Assembly: GCA_946811185.2 (NCBI GenBank)
Contig: OX328104.1
Span: 10,055,918 to 10,119,917 of the forward strand
Length of the DNA: 64,000 bases
Reading direction: 5' to 3'
Source of the DNA: Hippopus hippopus
Lineage: Eukaryota; Mollusca; Bivalvia; Cardiida; Cardiidae
The notes under the pieces were generated by a model, which was given only the letters and a program-made list of their open reading frames with translations, made no database searches and had not been told where the DNA came from. The first letter of the stretch is position 1; each line of letters begins with the position of its first letter. Both the position numbers and the translations under genes were made by a program. Positions 49,205 through 60,500 of this stretch are shown piece after piece.

Positions 49205-50296
49205 TTTATGGATAAAAACTGTTTTTATGAATGCAAAGAAACAGTATAGGCCATTTGATATCAGAGAGTAGCGCTGTGGCAAAACCGTCCATAAACGGCC
49301 TTGTAGAAAGCGAGCGCCAGACTTAGCACTAAATTCCGAAGAGAACAGCGTAAGTAGGAAAAGCTTCAAGGAACTGACCGCTGCGTTGCGTTGCAAATTA
49401 CTTTTAGAAAGATGGCATATATATTGCGGAAAATGAATGTAGATCAAATGAGTACGACAAAAATCTAGATTAAATGAATAGGTTGAACCTTCGATTCCGC
49501 GGATTTAAATGACTCAGTCCCACGATAATGGTTTAAAAAAAATATTGACCACAGCAAGGAGAACTCCGTTATGAAATAGAACTGCACCAGACCGTCTTGA
49601 GAACGCATAAATAAAGTTCTTTAATATGCATTTGTTCTTATTACTGGTGTGCAAGTTTAACTGACCAAGAGGAAAAGAAAGATAAATCAATGTCTGAACA
49701 TTTCTGTCACAATGTCATGGCTGGTGTGGACCTTGTCTCCTGTCTGCTGATATGACCCTACACGCTGCATAAATCAGGTATTCTGTCTGTTTGTACAATG
49801 TTAGTCTAGATTAAAGCCACCAAAACTGGCATGTGCATGAGTTCCCATTGTAGGAGGACCTCCAATGACATTACAGTAAATTTGGCTGAAAACTGTAGGA
49901 GGAGAAGAGGACACAAAAGTGACAGGCGGGCAACCTAATTTCAGTATACTTTCTAACTTCGTTACGGGGGATAAAAGTGTTGGAATCATTGGCCTTGTTT
50001 ATATTATGATAAAGTTGATCCTTTCCTTGTTTAAGGGTAAAGGACGCAAAGTATTATTTGCTGTCTCAGTCTGTATGTTATAATGTGCCGATCGTCAACC
50101 TTTGCTTGAAACAACTTCTACCCGAGAACTGTCCAACAGATTTTATGATAAAATCACTGTTCACCAATTAAAATATCTATAAATAGTTTTGCTCCACCAA
50201 CGTAGCCGTTAGAGCTAAAAAAAGAAAAAATTCTCAACAGCCTTTAGTGGCCTTCTTTCAGATGCCGGCGTTAACAAGTATACATACAAGTATATG
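49205..50296. other. Interior of the 3.46-kb element, mostly unassigned
   Basis: This sequence is unlike the known families. It contains the coding-like minus-strand stretch at 49801-49989 and, further along that strand, ATTAAA near 49628. No transposase motif was found. Confidence 0.45.
49801..49989 (-). pseudogene. Possible captured 3' exon fragment, unassigned
   Basis: A minus-strand frame ends FSQIYCNVIGGPPTMGTHAH, ASFGGFNLD and TAA at 49801. Its composition is protein-like and unlike the repeat-derived ORFs of this window. About 170 nt beyond the stop on the minus strand there is ATTAAA. No upstream exon was found and I do not recognise the family. It may be a host gene piece carried by the surrounding element, or chance. 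Confidence 0.35.
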
Positions 50297-50557
50297 TATG
50301 AGCCGCGCTCTAGCAAAAGTGGGCTTAATGGATTTCATTTATGCATTATACCAAGCAGGCCATTATACAATTATGGATCTATGTCATCAATTTTCTCTAA
50401 TAACTGACTGAATCATGAGGTACACTGGTCCTTTGACATGCAGAAAATTGACCAATAGCAAAATGTTTCGACCCAGGGCAGCCTGTGCGGACTACGCTGG
50501 CTGACCTAGATCGATATATTTTGAAGATGCATTAAGCCCCTTTTTACAGAGCATACT
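50297..50557 (+). mobile_element. Family C MITE, complete
   Basis: GAGCCGCGCTCTAGCAAAAG start, GCAGAAAATTGACCAATAGC, CGACCCAGGGCAGCCTG/GGCTGACCTAGATCG and ATTAAGCCCCTTTTTACAG. Confidence 0.78.
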
Positions 50558-50829
50558 ATAAAAGTTAAACTAGAAAAAGGACAAAACACATATAAAAGCC
50601 AGATGGATTTGGAAAGGATTCAATAAGGCTAAGTGTAAGTGTGAATAACCGTTTTTCAAGTGGCTCTGGAACACATTACAGAATGTTCACCATAAGAAGC
50701 TTCTCCTTTTGCGAAAAGGAGACCTATTTGTTGAAAAAAGAGTTCTCTTGTGAAAAGGGTTCTTTATTCGTTGAGTGAAAAAAGGTAAACCTAAAGTACG
50801 GAAAGGAGTGAAAAGTTCCTTTCGTAAAG

Positions 50830-51078
50830 CCAAGCCCGGTAGCGCACAGGAATTGAAATCATGGATCGCTGGATCGGATCACCAGTTTAACAAATTTCTG
50901 TCCAGGAATCATTCCTGTCTCACCGCGGATCATTTGTTCAATGGTAGTTGTCTGAAAAAGCAGCCAGTTCCAAGGCTTGGTAAGAATATTGTGCGAAGTA
51001 CTGTTAAAAGGAACACCGGAAAAGCATAGATAGGTGCACTGGCCGCCGCGATGTAACTGAAATGATGTTGAAAATACA
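50830..51078 (+). mobile_element. SINE-1 inside the right arm of the large element
   Basis: AGCCCGGTAGCGCACAGGAA head; AATATTGTGCGAAGTACTGT and GGCCGCCGCGATGTAACTGA in the body. A 75-bp piece of the same SINE sits inverted in the left arm (about 48199-48273), so it is part of the inverted repeat. Confidence 0.8.
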
Positions 51079-51370
51079 AACAAATCTTTACGTGAAAAGA
51101 AGTCCTAATTTGAAAAGGGGTCTTTTTTGTTGGTTGTAAAGTCCTTTTCGAGAAAAGGACTCACTCCTTTCCGTAAAATCTTATGTCCTTTTCGCGAAAA
51201 GGAGTCATCTGCTCTGACTCCTTTTCGTAAAATTTCATGTCTTTTTCGGGAAAAGGAGTCATCTGCTCTGACTCCTTTTCGTAAAATTTTATGTCCTTTT
51301 CGCGAAAAGGAGTCATCTTGAGTCCTTTTCGCGAAAAGGACTCCTTTTCGCATTTTAGACGTACCGAACA

Positions 51371-51531
51371 ATGGCGACTTTCAAGCAGGAAGCGATCACT
51401 TCAGGCGAATCAAATCTCGAAATTCACAGTGACATTGAACTAGAGTTATCGCATCTGTTAACATCAGCCTCTCACGTGATTTCAAATATACTGACATATC
51501 TAAACGCGAGAGAGTTAAACAGATGTGCAAG
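51371..51531 (+). CDS. FBXO22: FBXO22 coding exon 1
   Basis: 161 nt, residues 1-53 plus two bases: MATFKQEAITSGESNLEIHS onward, with most of the F-box. Donor GCAAG|gtaggt. Confidence 0.9.
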
Positions 51532-54500
51532 GTAGGTATAACTGAAGTTTCAAGACGGTGCTCCGAAATGCCCGACATTTACCGAAATGACCCACTAAAA
51601 CATCGAAATGCCTTTCAAAATATGCTTTCACTTATTTTAATTATGATGGCATACTCCCAAAGATTGCACATTCGGCATTTGAATTAATTCGTTTATTTGA
51701 AACACTAATTAAACCCAAAATACCTTCAGTGAATGACAGTCATTTCGACACCCAGTCATTTCGACACTTTTTGGTCGTTTCGACCCCCAGTTGAAATTTT
51801 TTTGCAAAATTTGGTCATTTCGACACCAGAATTTTTTTCCGATCAAATCTTAGACTTGAGTTTATACAATTAAAGTGCTGTAATTTTTTGAGATGTCATA
51901 TTATCATAAATTTGCGTTGGTGTGTGATCAAAATATGTTTTTAAATAGCTTGACTTAAAGCCAGTTACTCAGAGTACGGCTATGTCCATACAATCTTCTG
52001 TATCTATACTTAGCCATTTTAAAAAGAGATTATGCAGTACAATGTTTATCACACCTTTACCTGTCTTTAAAGTTCTGTGCTTGACCGATGTTTTTCTCCA
52101 CCAGAATAAATAATAATAAATGAAAAGCTTACGAATGTCAAAACTACCTAGAAAAAAAGAAAAGTTAAAAAAAATATGTCCTTGACACATTCAAGATAAA
52201 AAGATATCTACATACGTTCATTTTACAGAAACCCTTTTAACCCTTTACCACACAATGACGACTTTTGACACCCCTGATAGAGAAGGCTTTTGAAAACATT
52301 GTGGGAAAAGGAGAAAATGCTGGTAACCAGCATTTTCTCCTTTTCCCACAATGTTTTCTACCCTATCAAAGAAAAATCATTTCATATGATCCACATTGAA
52401 ACTGTCCTCTGCAAATGCTTTCAATTCGGACAGGTCTAAAATTTGTCGTGTAGTAAAGGGTTAACCCTTTCAGCGCCATAGGCGAAAACAGTGACTTTTG
52501 AGGATGGCAAAGATTAAGATCAGACTGCACAGAACGTGCAGTCTGATCTTTGATCTATACCGTCCGCTTGTGTAGTCAAGTCTATACTATCAAAATCTTT
52601 GTAAGTTTCAATAGATTGTATTTAGAGCCATCGAAAGAGGTCGAGTTTATTTATTTGGTGCTGAAAGAGTTAAATCCAGCACAGCCGAATTTTCCGTTGG
52701 CAGCGGGGTAACCTTTGATAGCATTGTGGCAGTGAGAGTTTTTAATACTTGTAAGCAAACCCCGTTGTGAACTTAATGAACCATCTGGACCAAATGACAA
52801 AGGATAGGTTGAAGAATGTTCGATTAATGGTTGAGTTCTACTTAATTACGATAATGATATTATTTGTACTAGTGTTCCCACCCATGGGTTGCAAATTGCA
52901 GTGGCACACAGTTATAAATTTGTTCTATCTACCAATGTATTAAAACATTAAAATGTTACATTGTTCTTGTGTGTGTGTGTGTTGTAACAAAATTCAGATT
53001 TTATTTTTAGAGTGTGCAAACTATGGAGCAGAGTTGTGAAAAATTTGAAGGGCCCGAGGAAAACAAGAGCATGGACTTTCATTGGTGAAGAACAGGACGA
53101 CCATGAATCCAGAGAGAGAATCTATGATGCCACAACAAAGTTTTTGCATGTTGGTATATTAACCGTTTACCAAATGACAAAATTTTCACTCAACCAAATT
53201 GAAAGCATTTGTAGACGACAAAATAAATGTAGCTTAAATGATGATTTTTTTTCTTTGATAGGGTAGAAAACTTTGTGGGAAAAGGAGAAAATGCTGTTTA
53301 CCAGCATTTTCTCCTTTTCCCACAATGTTTTCAAAAGGCCTCTTCCTCAAGGTCATTAAAACTCAGGATTGTGTGATAGAGCTAATACATGAGCAGTACT
53401 CTGGCAAAAGGGGGTTTAATGCATCTTTTTGATGCATTTTACCGAGCAAGTCATCATATAATAATGAATCCTTAACTCTTAGAATGCTGAATTAATGAAC
53501 TGGACCTATTCTGCGAGTCAAAACAGCCCATATATTGGTATTTCAAGATTGTCTGGGCCAGAGTATGTTACAAAGCAGTGGACAGAGTAGATCCAAGATC
53601 AGACTGCATGTTCTGTGCAGTCTGATCTTGATCTACAATGTCCACAAAAACAACTTAAGTTGGTTCCAGCGCTTTAAGGGTTAAAATCTCTTTTGTCCAA
53701 ACACTGACTAAATCATGAGGTACACCGTACACTGGTCCTTAGACATTCAGAAAATTGACCAACAGCAAAAGTTTTCGACCCAGGTCAGCCTTCCCAGGCT
53801 TTGTAGGCTGACCTGGATGCATGAAGCACGCTTTTTCTCAGAGCAAGGCTCACAAAATTATTTATCATACTAGTATACTTAATATGGTATACTTATCATT
53901 CCTCTAAAAATTCGTAGAGTGCCAAATAAACCCATTTGACCTTTCAGTCTACAAATAACATGCAAATAACTGCTATTTCATGGTTTCTCTTTTTTAGAAT
54001 GTCTCAGCTAGGCAGTGTGGATAAAAGATCGGAATATGCATTTTCAGCAGTCTGTTCTTGATCTACACTGGCAGCAAATGCAACAGTAGTAGTGACAGGT
54101 GCTCTATTGCCTTATTGTGAATCTTTCTTACCTCCTAAAGATGATAAACTTTGTCCTGCAGTAGACAACTTTTAGTCTAAATATATTCATTTTACATCAA
54201 TTGAGAAGCAAGTTCTTGCAACTTACACTACTTTCTGCCGATTCTGCTTCCCAAAAACTACACAAGTACTCGCGCCAATTGTATGGGCCAATGAACAGTC
54301 CTAAAGTTGATACCCCCTCCTTGATATCGAACCCAGGATCTTATGGTTACGAGGCCGAAGTTCTACCTCACAGCCATGAACACCACCTACAGCATTTGAA
54401 AACAATTAGGTTCATTAACCCTTTAACAAAAATCCCGACTTTTAATGACCCTGAGGAGAAAGGCTTTTGAAAACATTGTAAAATTCAAAAACTTGGTACT

Positions 54501-57500
54501 TTTCCAAATGTAAAGCATTTGCAGACTACACGTCAAAGGTAAATGGAAGTGTGGAAATTGTCTTCGAAAGGACAGAAAACAATTTTGGAGAAATTCTGGT
54601 TACCAGCATTTTCTCCTTTTGTCACAATGTTTTCAAAAGCTTTTTCCATTTGAGTCATAAAAACTTGGGGTTGTGTTCCAAAGGGTTAATAAATAATGAA
54701 GGGCTAACTCTTTACCAAACAACAGAATTTGTAAACTTGTCCATTTTGAAAGCATTTGCAGACAGCAAATGAAATATGGCTGAAATGAGAGGATTTGTGA
54801 TTTTTAGCTCCACTGGCCGAAGGCCAGCGAGCTATTGTCATGGCGTTTTGTCCGACCGTTCGTCCGTGCATGCGTCCGTAAACTTTTTCTTTAAAAAACT
54901 TCTCCTCAGAAACTATTGACTGGATTTTTACCAAATTTCACAGGAATATTCCTTTGGTGGTCCTCTTTCAAATTCCTTCAAATAATTGTGTTCCATGAAG
55001 AATTCTGGTTGCCATGGCAACCAAAGTAAAAAACCTTTAAAAATCTTCTCCTCCCAAACCGCTATTTGGATAGCATTATTATTTTGCAGGAATGTTCCTT
55101 AGATACAGGTTTACAGAATTCCTAAAAAAAAAAAAGATCTGTCAAAAAACATGGCTTTTATGGGAGACTCATTTTTAGCTCCACTGGCCGAAGGCCAGAG
55201 AGCTATTGTCATGGCGTTGTGTCCGTCGTCCGTCCGTCCGTAAACTTTTTCTTTAAAAAACTTCTCCTCAGAAACTATTGACTGGATTTTTACCAAATTT
55301 CACAGGAATGTTCCTTTGGTGGTCCTCTTTCAAATTCCTTCAAATAATTGTGTTCCATGAAGAATTCTGGTTGCCATGGCAACCAAAGTAAAAAACCTTT
55401 AAAAATCTTCTCCTCCCAAACTGCTATTTGGATAGCATTATTATTTTGCAGGAATGTTCCTTAGATACAGGTTTACAGAATTCCTTAAAAAAAAAAAGAT
55501 CTGTCAAAAAACATGGCTTGTATGGGAGACTCATTTTCCTTTTATGGTATAAAGTAAAATCTTTGAAAAATTTCTTCTCTAAAACTATTCATTGGATTTC
55601 ATTGTTGTTTTGCAGGTAAGTTCCTATGGTGGTTGTCTACCAAATTGTTTCTTCAGTGAGCTAAAATGCAGGATTGAATGATAATTGTTAAAAACTTCCT
55701 TTCGCCATTATAGAAATATCAGGCCTGTGGAGCGATACAGGCGCTCAAGCGCCTCTAGTCCTTTTATGGTATAAAGTAAAATCTTTGAAAAATTTCTTCT
55801 CTAAAACTATTCATTGGATTTCATTGTTGTTTTGCAGGTAAGTTCCTATGGTAGTTGTCTACCAAATTGTTTCTTCAGTGAGCTAAAATGCAGGATTGAA
55901 TGATAATTGTTAAAAACTTCCTTTCGCCATTATAGAAATATCAGGCCTGTGGAGCGATACAGGCGCCTCTAGTTACTTTTTTAGAAGGACAGAAAACATA
56001 GTGGGAAAAGGAGAAAATGTGGGTTATCAGCATTTTCTCATATACCCCAATGTTTTCTAAATCTTCCTTCTTTGGATTGGTAAAAGCAAAGCATCTTTTT
56101 GTAAAGGGATAAGTAAAAACCTGGACAGCTTATACATGTGAATTTGTATTCTCCCTTTTTTAATCACCAGGGCCTCTATACAGAACCAAAGATACTTTTC
56201 ATGTTCTGCACGACTGATTTCAATGACAATGCTGTCACAGTTGAAGGGAACAACACCACTTTCAAAACCTATGGTGACTTTGTCCGATTTCTAAAACCTA
56301 AAGATTCTCAGCTTATTCCCGTCTGTACACCTGGAGTGGTTGGTAAGACTGAAACTGTTAACCTTTTTTGAGGTCTTGATCGTAAATATGGTTTTATTGA
56401 AACCCACCTTGTTTGACCCTTTGCCAAACAATAGCACAATTTAAAGACCCTGAGGAAGAAAGGCTTTTAAAAAAATTGTGGAAAAAGGAGAAAATGCTGA
56501 TGACCAGCATTTTCTTCTTTTCCCACAATGTTTTCTGACCTTACAAAGACATATGCAATTTTCTAACCTTTATCCTGCTCAATAACTTCATATGAAACTT
56601 TCAAGCCGTCAGTAAATATCCAAGATTTGCTAATTCAAAGGTATTTATGGGAGAAAGATATCCCCTTATCGGACAGTGTAGATCCAAGATCAGACTGCTT
56701 GTTCTGTGCAGTCTGATCTTGATCTACACTCTCCGCTAAAGGTCAGAGAGTCGCGCTGAGGAGCCTAAGGGTTAAGCCACAATTGTTTTTTCATCTGCAT
56801 ATGTTTTCAATAAGTATGAGTCTTAATTTTTGTCATTCTGTACCAAGTTTGTAGAATGGTGTTTAGTGTAGTGAGCTACAGTAGTTCAGTTATATTGCAG
56901 TTACAGCTTATTTATGAAAGCGTTGCACCTTTTGCTGGACGACAAAATCTGAGACTTGTCCATTTGCAGGCTACAAATTACTGTAACCCTTTACCAAACA
57001 ATCCCTGGTTTTAAAGACCCCGAGGAAGAAGCCTTCTGAAAACATTGAGGGAAAAGGAGAAAATGCTGGTAACCAGCATTTTCTCCTTTTCCAACAATGT
57101 TTTCTACTCTTCCAAAGTCAAAGTTTCAATTTTTGAGTCACATTTATTTTGTCATCTGCAAATGCTTTCAATTTGGACCAGTCTAAAATTTTGTCGTTTG
57201 GTAAAGAGTTAAATGTGGCTCATATGATGGGATTTGTCTTTGAAAGGTTAGAAAATGTTATGGGAAAAAGAGAAAATGCTGGAAAATGCTTTCTATAATT
57301 TCAAAGAGAAATACTCTTACTAAAGCAGCCTATAATTTGTTTTCTGCAAGTGCTTTTAGACAAGGATAGAAAACAGAGTGGGAAAAGGACAAAAATGCTG
57401 GTAAAATGTTTTCTACCCTTTCACAAAAAAAGAAAATCTTACTAGAGCCACATACAAGTATACATGTATTTTGTTGTCTGAAAGTACTTTGAGAAGAAGG

Positions 57501-60500
57501 TGGAAAAAATTGTGGGAAAAGTAGAAAGTGCTGGTAAATATTTTCTTTTGTCTCAAAGAAAAATACATATATTAGAGCTAGATAATTATACTCCTCACAA
57601 AAAGTTAAGCAACAATGAATTACCGCTGCACCAAAATTTTATTATTACACATATAGACAATTTCATTGTATAAATGTAATGCGTATTGAGTTAAAAACCA
57701 GTCCAAGCAATTCCATCCTTCTATCAGATAATATTTCTCACTTTCAGGCTTTTGAAGTAAGGCACTGTCTAAATCCACATGCAAAAAAGTGGTATACTAC
57801 CCAGATGTTTTAAAATCTCTAAAATTCGGTCAATCTGCAACCGGGACACAGTCAGTACACGGTATGGCTACCATTAGCATGAATACAAGCTTGAACTCTT
57901 CTGGGCATTGACCAGATCAAGCCGTCCAGCTGTTGTTGTGGAATATCCTGCCATTCCTGACTCAAAAGTTGCTCAAGGTGTTGGAGGTTCTGAGACCTCA
58001 CCTTTCCATCATTGACACGCCTACCGAGAATGTCCCACGCATGCTCAATCAGATTGAGATCTTGCTGGCCACTCAAATTGCCCAGAAGAGTTCAAGCTTG
58101 TATTCGTGTGAATGATGGCCATACTGTGTACTGACTGTTGCAGATTGAATGAATTTTAGAGATTTTGGAGAGGACTTTTTTTTTTACTTTTGCAGAGGAT
58201 TATGGATCCATAAAATCCATTTTGTCTCACAACAGACTGAATTATAAGGTTGACTGGTCCTTTGGCATGCAGAAAATTGACTCGTATCGAAAAGTTTTGA
58301 ACCGAGGTCAGAAATAATATTGAAAGCAGTGTAAAACACTATTCAATCAGTCATTCATTGGGAAAGTGTTACATTTCTACAATGCAGGTACAGACACTGA
58401 TATACAGCAGGTCTTCGAATGCGAGAGTTACTCTGGTGTTTCATTCCTTTGTCTACCACACTATGTTGGTTTCTCTGTGATCCAGAACTCTCTCAGCGAG
58501 TACAACGAATCCGAGGAATATCAGGATGCCATGTACAAATCATCCCGTGATCTTTGTAGTGAAATTTCAGATCGGACTGCATGTAAAGCAATACTGAACC
58601 TGGTGGTGGAACCTGATGTACCAAGATCTGTTGTGTTTGACTTGAAGAAAGAGTTTGAAAATGCAGTCCTTGCTGGCGGAATGATTGATACTCTAGTTTC
58701 AAAAGACAGGTAAGGAAAGCAAACTGCTTGTGTTTTTCACAGACATGTTATTGCATTAAAAAAATAATTAACTCTTTACCAAAGAACAAAATTTTAGACT
58801 GGTCCAAATTGAAAGCACTTGCAGACGACAAACTAAACATAACTCAAAAATTGAAATTTGTTTCCAGCAGGGTAGAAAACATTGTAGATAAAGGAGAAAA
58901 TGCTGGTACTTTCTCCTTTTCCTACAATGTTTTCTACCCTGCTGGAAACAAATTTCAATTTTTGAGTTACGTTTAGTTTGTCGTCTGCAAGTGCTTTCAA
59001 TTTGGACCAGTCTAAAATTTTGTTACCAGCATTTTCTCCTTTTCCCACAATGTTTTCAAAAGGCTTCTATCTCAGGGTCGTAAAAACCAGGGATGGTTTG
59101 GTAAAGGGTTAACTCTTTACCAAATAATCATGTGTTTTAATGGCCCTGAGCAAGACAACATTTGAAAAAGCACTGTGGGGCAAAAGAGAAAATGGTGGTA
59201 ACCAGCCTTTTCTCGTTTTCCCACTATGTTTCCTATCCTGTAAATGACAAATCAATTTATTTGAGCCATGCTTAATTTGTTATCTGCAAATGCTTTTAAT
59301 ATATACAAGCTTATGAAAACATTGTGAGATAAGTTATTGGTCATGACAAGTAGTTTCTCCTTTTGCCACTTTGTTTCTTGAATTGGCTTGCCCTAAAAAA
59401 ATACTTTCTGCTGGAGGTATTGAGTTAATTTAGCTTTTGCAAACACTGCCCTAAAAATGTTTTTCACAATTTTAGTGTATTTTGTGGATGGAAGAGATAA
59501 AGATCAGACTGCACAGTATGTACTGGTACATTTTGATTTGATCTATATTGTTCAATACATGTATGTGGAGATAAACTGCCCCAAGACAGCCTCAAAGTTA
59601 ATGGTATCTGAGTCTTAATTTTCTTCACTGAAAATGTTCATTTTATTTATAAATGGTTTTAACCCTTTACCTAACAATAACAGACAGAGTTTTTACAACT
59701 TAAAGTTAGGGGGATCTTGAAAACATTGGGAAAAGGAAAAAATGCTGGTAACCTGCATTAACTCATTTCACAAACATTTTTTTACCCTCATAGAGACAAA
59801 TCCCTCCGTTTTAACTGCATTAAATTTTTTGTCCACAATGCTTTGAATCTGGTCAGGACTAAAAATTTTTTTTGTGACATAGATTTAGAGTTGACCCTTT
59901 CCCTTTACCTTATAATGCCAAGTTTGAACAACCCTGAGGGAGAAGCCTTTTGGAAATAATGTGGGAAAAGAAGAAAAATGCTGGTAACCAGCATTTTCTC
60001 CTTTTTTCACAATGTTTTTAATCCTTCTAGAGGCAAAATTCAGATTTTGAAACACTTTTATTTGGTCATCTGGAAATGCTTTCAATTTGGACCAGCCTAA
60101 AATTTTGACGTTTGGTAAAGAGTTAAATAAGACTATCAGTGACCTTATTTCAGTGAAGCAGCAATGCAGGTTGCACTTTGTGGCCACAATATGGATGTTG
60201 GATGTGTTGTAATTAGAGAGACAGTACACACAAAGGCCAAAGCAGAAGAAAAAATCAAGGAACTCAAAAATTACAAACTCTCAGAGAAAAACAGTTTTGC
60301 CTTTATGTTTGCCTGTGTGGGTCGAGGCGAGGGGCTTTGGGGTGAGACAGGTGTGGAATCTGAACTTTTCCATAAACATTTTCCCAAAACCCCGCTACTT
60401 GGTTTCTTTGGTAATGGGGAGATTGGAATGGATCATGTGACAAAAGTGGTGGGAAGCGGAAACAAGCGTGTGGAGCCCAGCATCAAGAAAGTGAAGAGAA

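Larger units (their letters stand above)
47909..51365. mobile_element. 3.46-kb element with ~370-bp inverted arms, inserted at the FBXO22 start codon
   Basis: Ends GGTACGTCTAAAATGCGAAA and its complement. The arms (about 47909-48277 and 51000-51365) consist of CCTTTTCGCGAAAAGG-type palindromic units plus a shared SINE-1 piece. An 11-bp imperfect target duplication flanks it: AAACAATAGCG (47898-47908) and GAACAATGGCG (51366-51376), nine of eleven matching. Long terminal inverted repeats and a 9-11-bp duplication resemble Mutator-like elements. No transposase is recognisable, so it would be non-autonomous. Inside are a family D MITE, SINE-1 copies, a family C MITE and an unassigned coding-like fragment. 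Confidence 0.82.

Noticed and set aside
53150..53157. Alternative exon 2 donor four bases downstream (G|gtatat)
   Set aside because: Using it would shift the frame into exon 3, and the FBXO22 similarity GLYTEPKILFMF would be lost.
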